From Arcobacter iocasae (GTDB lineage Bacteria > Campylobacterota > Campylobacteria > Campylobacterales > Arcobacteraceae), in the NCBI RefSeq assembly GCF_042214795.1, contig NZ_CP090177.1:620001-684000 (forward strand): DNA of 64,000 nt, in the 5' to 3' direction. Numbering within the stretch: the stretch's first letter is position 1; each line of letters starts with the position of its first letter. A program made the translations under genes and the position numbers. Positions 63,709 to 64,000 of this stretch are shown here, piece after piece. The notes under the pieces are model-generated. The model worked only from the letters and a program-made list of their open reading frames with translations, did no database searches and was not told the DNA's origin.

Positions 63709-64000
63709 CTACTTCTTCCACCCTTGCCCAAAATAGTATTTATCATTTTTTTTCTTTACATCAGGATTAGAATTTAAAATTTCTATTATTTCATCAAGAT
63801 GTCCAAATGACTCTCTTTTTTTCAATTCTCTAAAAATAAAAGAAACTACTTCAAAATCTTCTGGATAATCAACAGTAATTCTATAATCCGAATAATTTTT
63901 TTCATTAAATAATTGTGTCTTACTATATTCTTTATTTTGCCAAAACTGAAATGTAACATGTTCTCTAAAATGAAAATCTTTAATTTCTTTATATGCTTTT
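63709..64000 (-). CDS. SpsF-like cytidylyltransferase, C-terminal part (cut by window end)
   Basis: A minus-strand frame is open from the window edge to a TAG at 63711-63709, giving the last 96 residues of a protein. It contains YSDYRITVDYPEDFEVVSFI, matching the R-x-T-V-D-x-P-E-D-F-E-x-V motif at the end of spore-coat SpsF and sugar cytidylyltransferase proteins. A short helix region with FGHLDEIIEILNSNPDV follows. Such enzymes activate acidic or other sugars as CMP or related nucleotide forms. Its stop is adjacent to the FemAB-like start, so the operon goes on beyond the window. The N-terminal nucleotide-binding part is missing and cannot be judged. Confidence 0.72.
   Translation of the reverse strand, partial: KAYKEIKDFHFREHVTFQFWQNKEYSKTQLFNEKNYSDYRITVDYPEDFEVVSFIFRELKKRESFGHLDEIIEILNSNPDVKKKNDKYYFGQGWKK

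Overview
This window is AT-rich, densely packed DNA from a Gram-negative bacterium, most likely a member of the Campylobacterota close to Arcobacter. That placement is inferred from codon and base bias, the ATP-independent MlaA-MlaC-RND operon also found in Campylobacter, T-rich promoters with a plain TATAAT box, and the cytosolic histidine kinase style. Almost everything lies on the minus strand, often with 1-8 base gene overlaps; the one clear exception is a response regulator at 36670-37404. No rRNA, tRNA, transposase or CRISPR array was seen, and no gene-free stretch exceeds about 220 bases.

Layout. (1) 1-2098: the N-terminal part of an MFS permease cut by the window edge, and a RarD/EamA permease. 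(2) 2164-7089: an iron-acquisition operon (TonB-dependent siderophore receptor, two PepSY membrane proteins, a gamma-glutamylcyclotransferase-like protein and a mini-thioredoxin) behind a good Fur box. (3) 7168-10045: a beta-hydroxyacid dehydrogenase family enzyme and transketolase. (4) 10154-38910: a giant adhesin locus. A 6452-residue LapA-like RTX adhesin carries 41 tandem, apparently base-perfect 318 bp repeats. Upstream on the same strand lie TolC, ABC transporter and HlyD genes of a type I secretion system, a WG-repeat lipoprotein and a histidine kinase. A divergent OmpR-type response regulator and a second, truncated tolC follow. The two tolC copies share an apparently identical 1352 bp core but have diverged ends. 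(5) 39131-42919: mlaA, mlaC and an RND/MMPL permease, a phospholipid transport set. (6) 43028-64000: a long surface-glycan operon running off the window. It has an initiating module (4,6-dehydratase, epimerase/reductase, undecaprenyl-phosphate sugar transferase), glycosyltransferases, Wzx flippase, Wzy-like polymerase, two asparagine-synthase-type amidotransferases, WecB and a FemAB-like acyltransferase. It also has an uncommon group: radical SAM protein, VpsJ-like toroid protein, methyltransferase, pyruvyltransferase-like protein and capsule-type transferase. The cut gene at the end is the C-terminus of an SpsF-like cytidylyltransferase.

How it fits together. The adhesin, its exporter and its probable two-component regulators form a surface attachment system. 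Its N-terminus has a dialanine motif like that cut by LapG proteases, and each repeat holds an EF-hand-like calcium loop. The glycan operon would build the lipopolysaccharide or capsule, and the Mla set would maintain the outer membrane in which both sit. The most notable observations are the perfect 41-copy array, the apparent gene conversion between the two tolC genes, a divergent 20-residue solenoid repeat near the adhesin C-terminus, and the radical SAM/toroid group inside the glycan operon.
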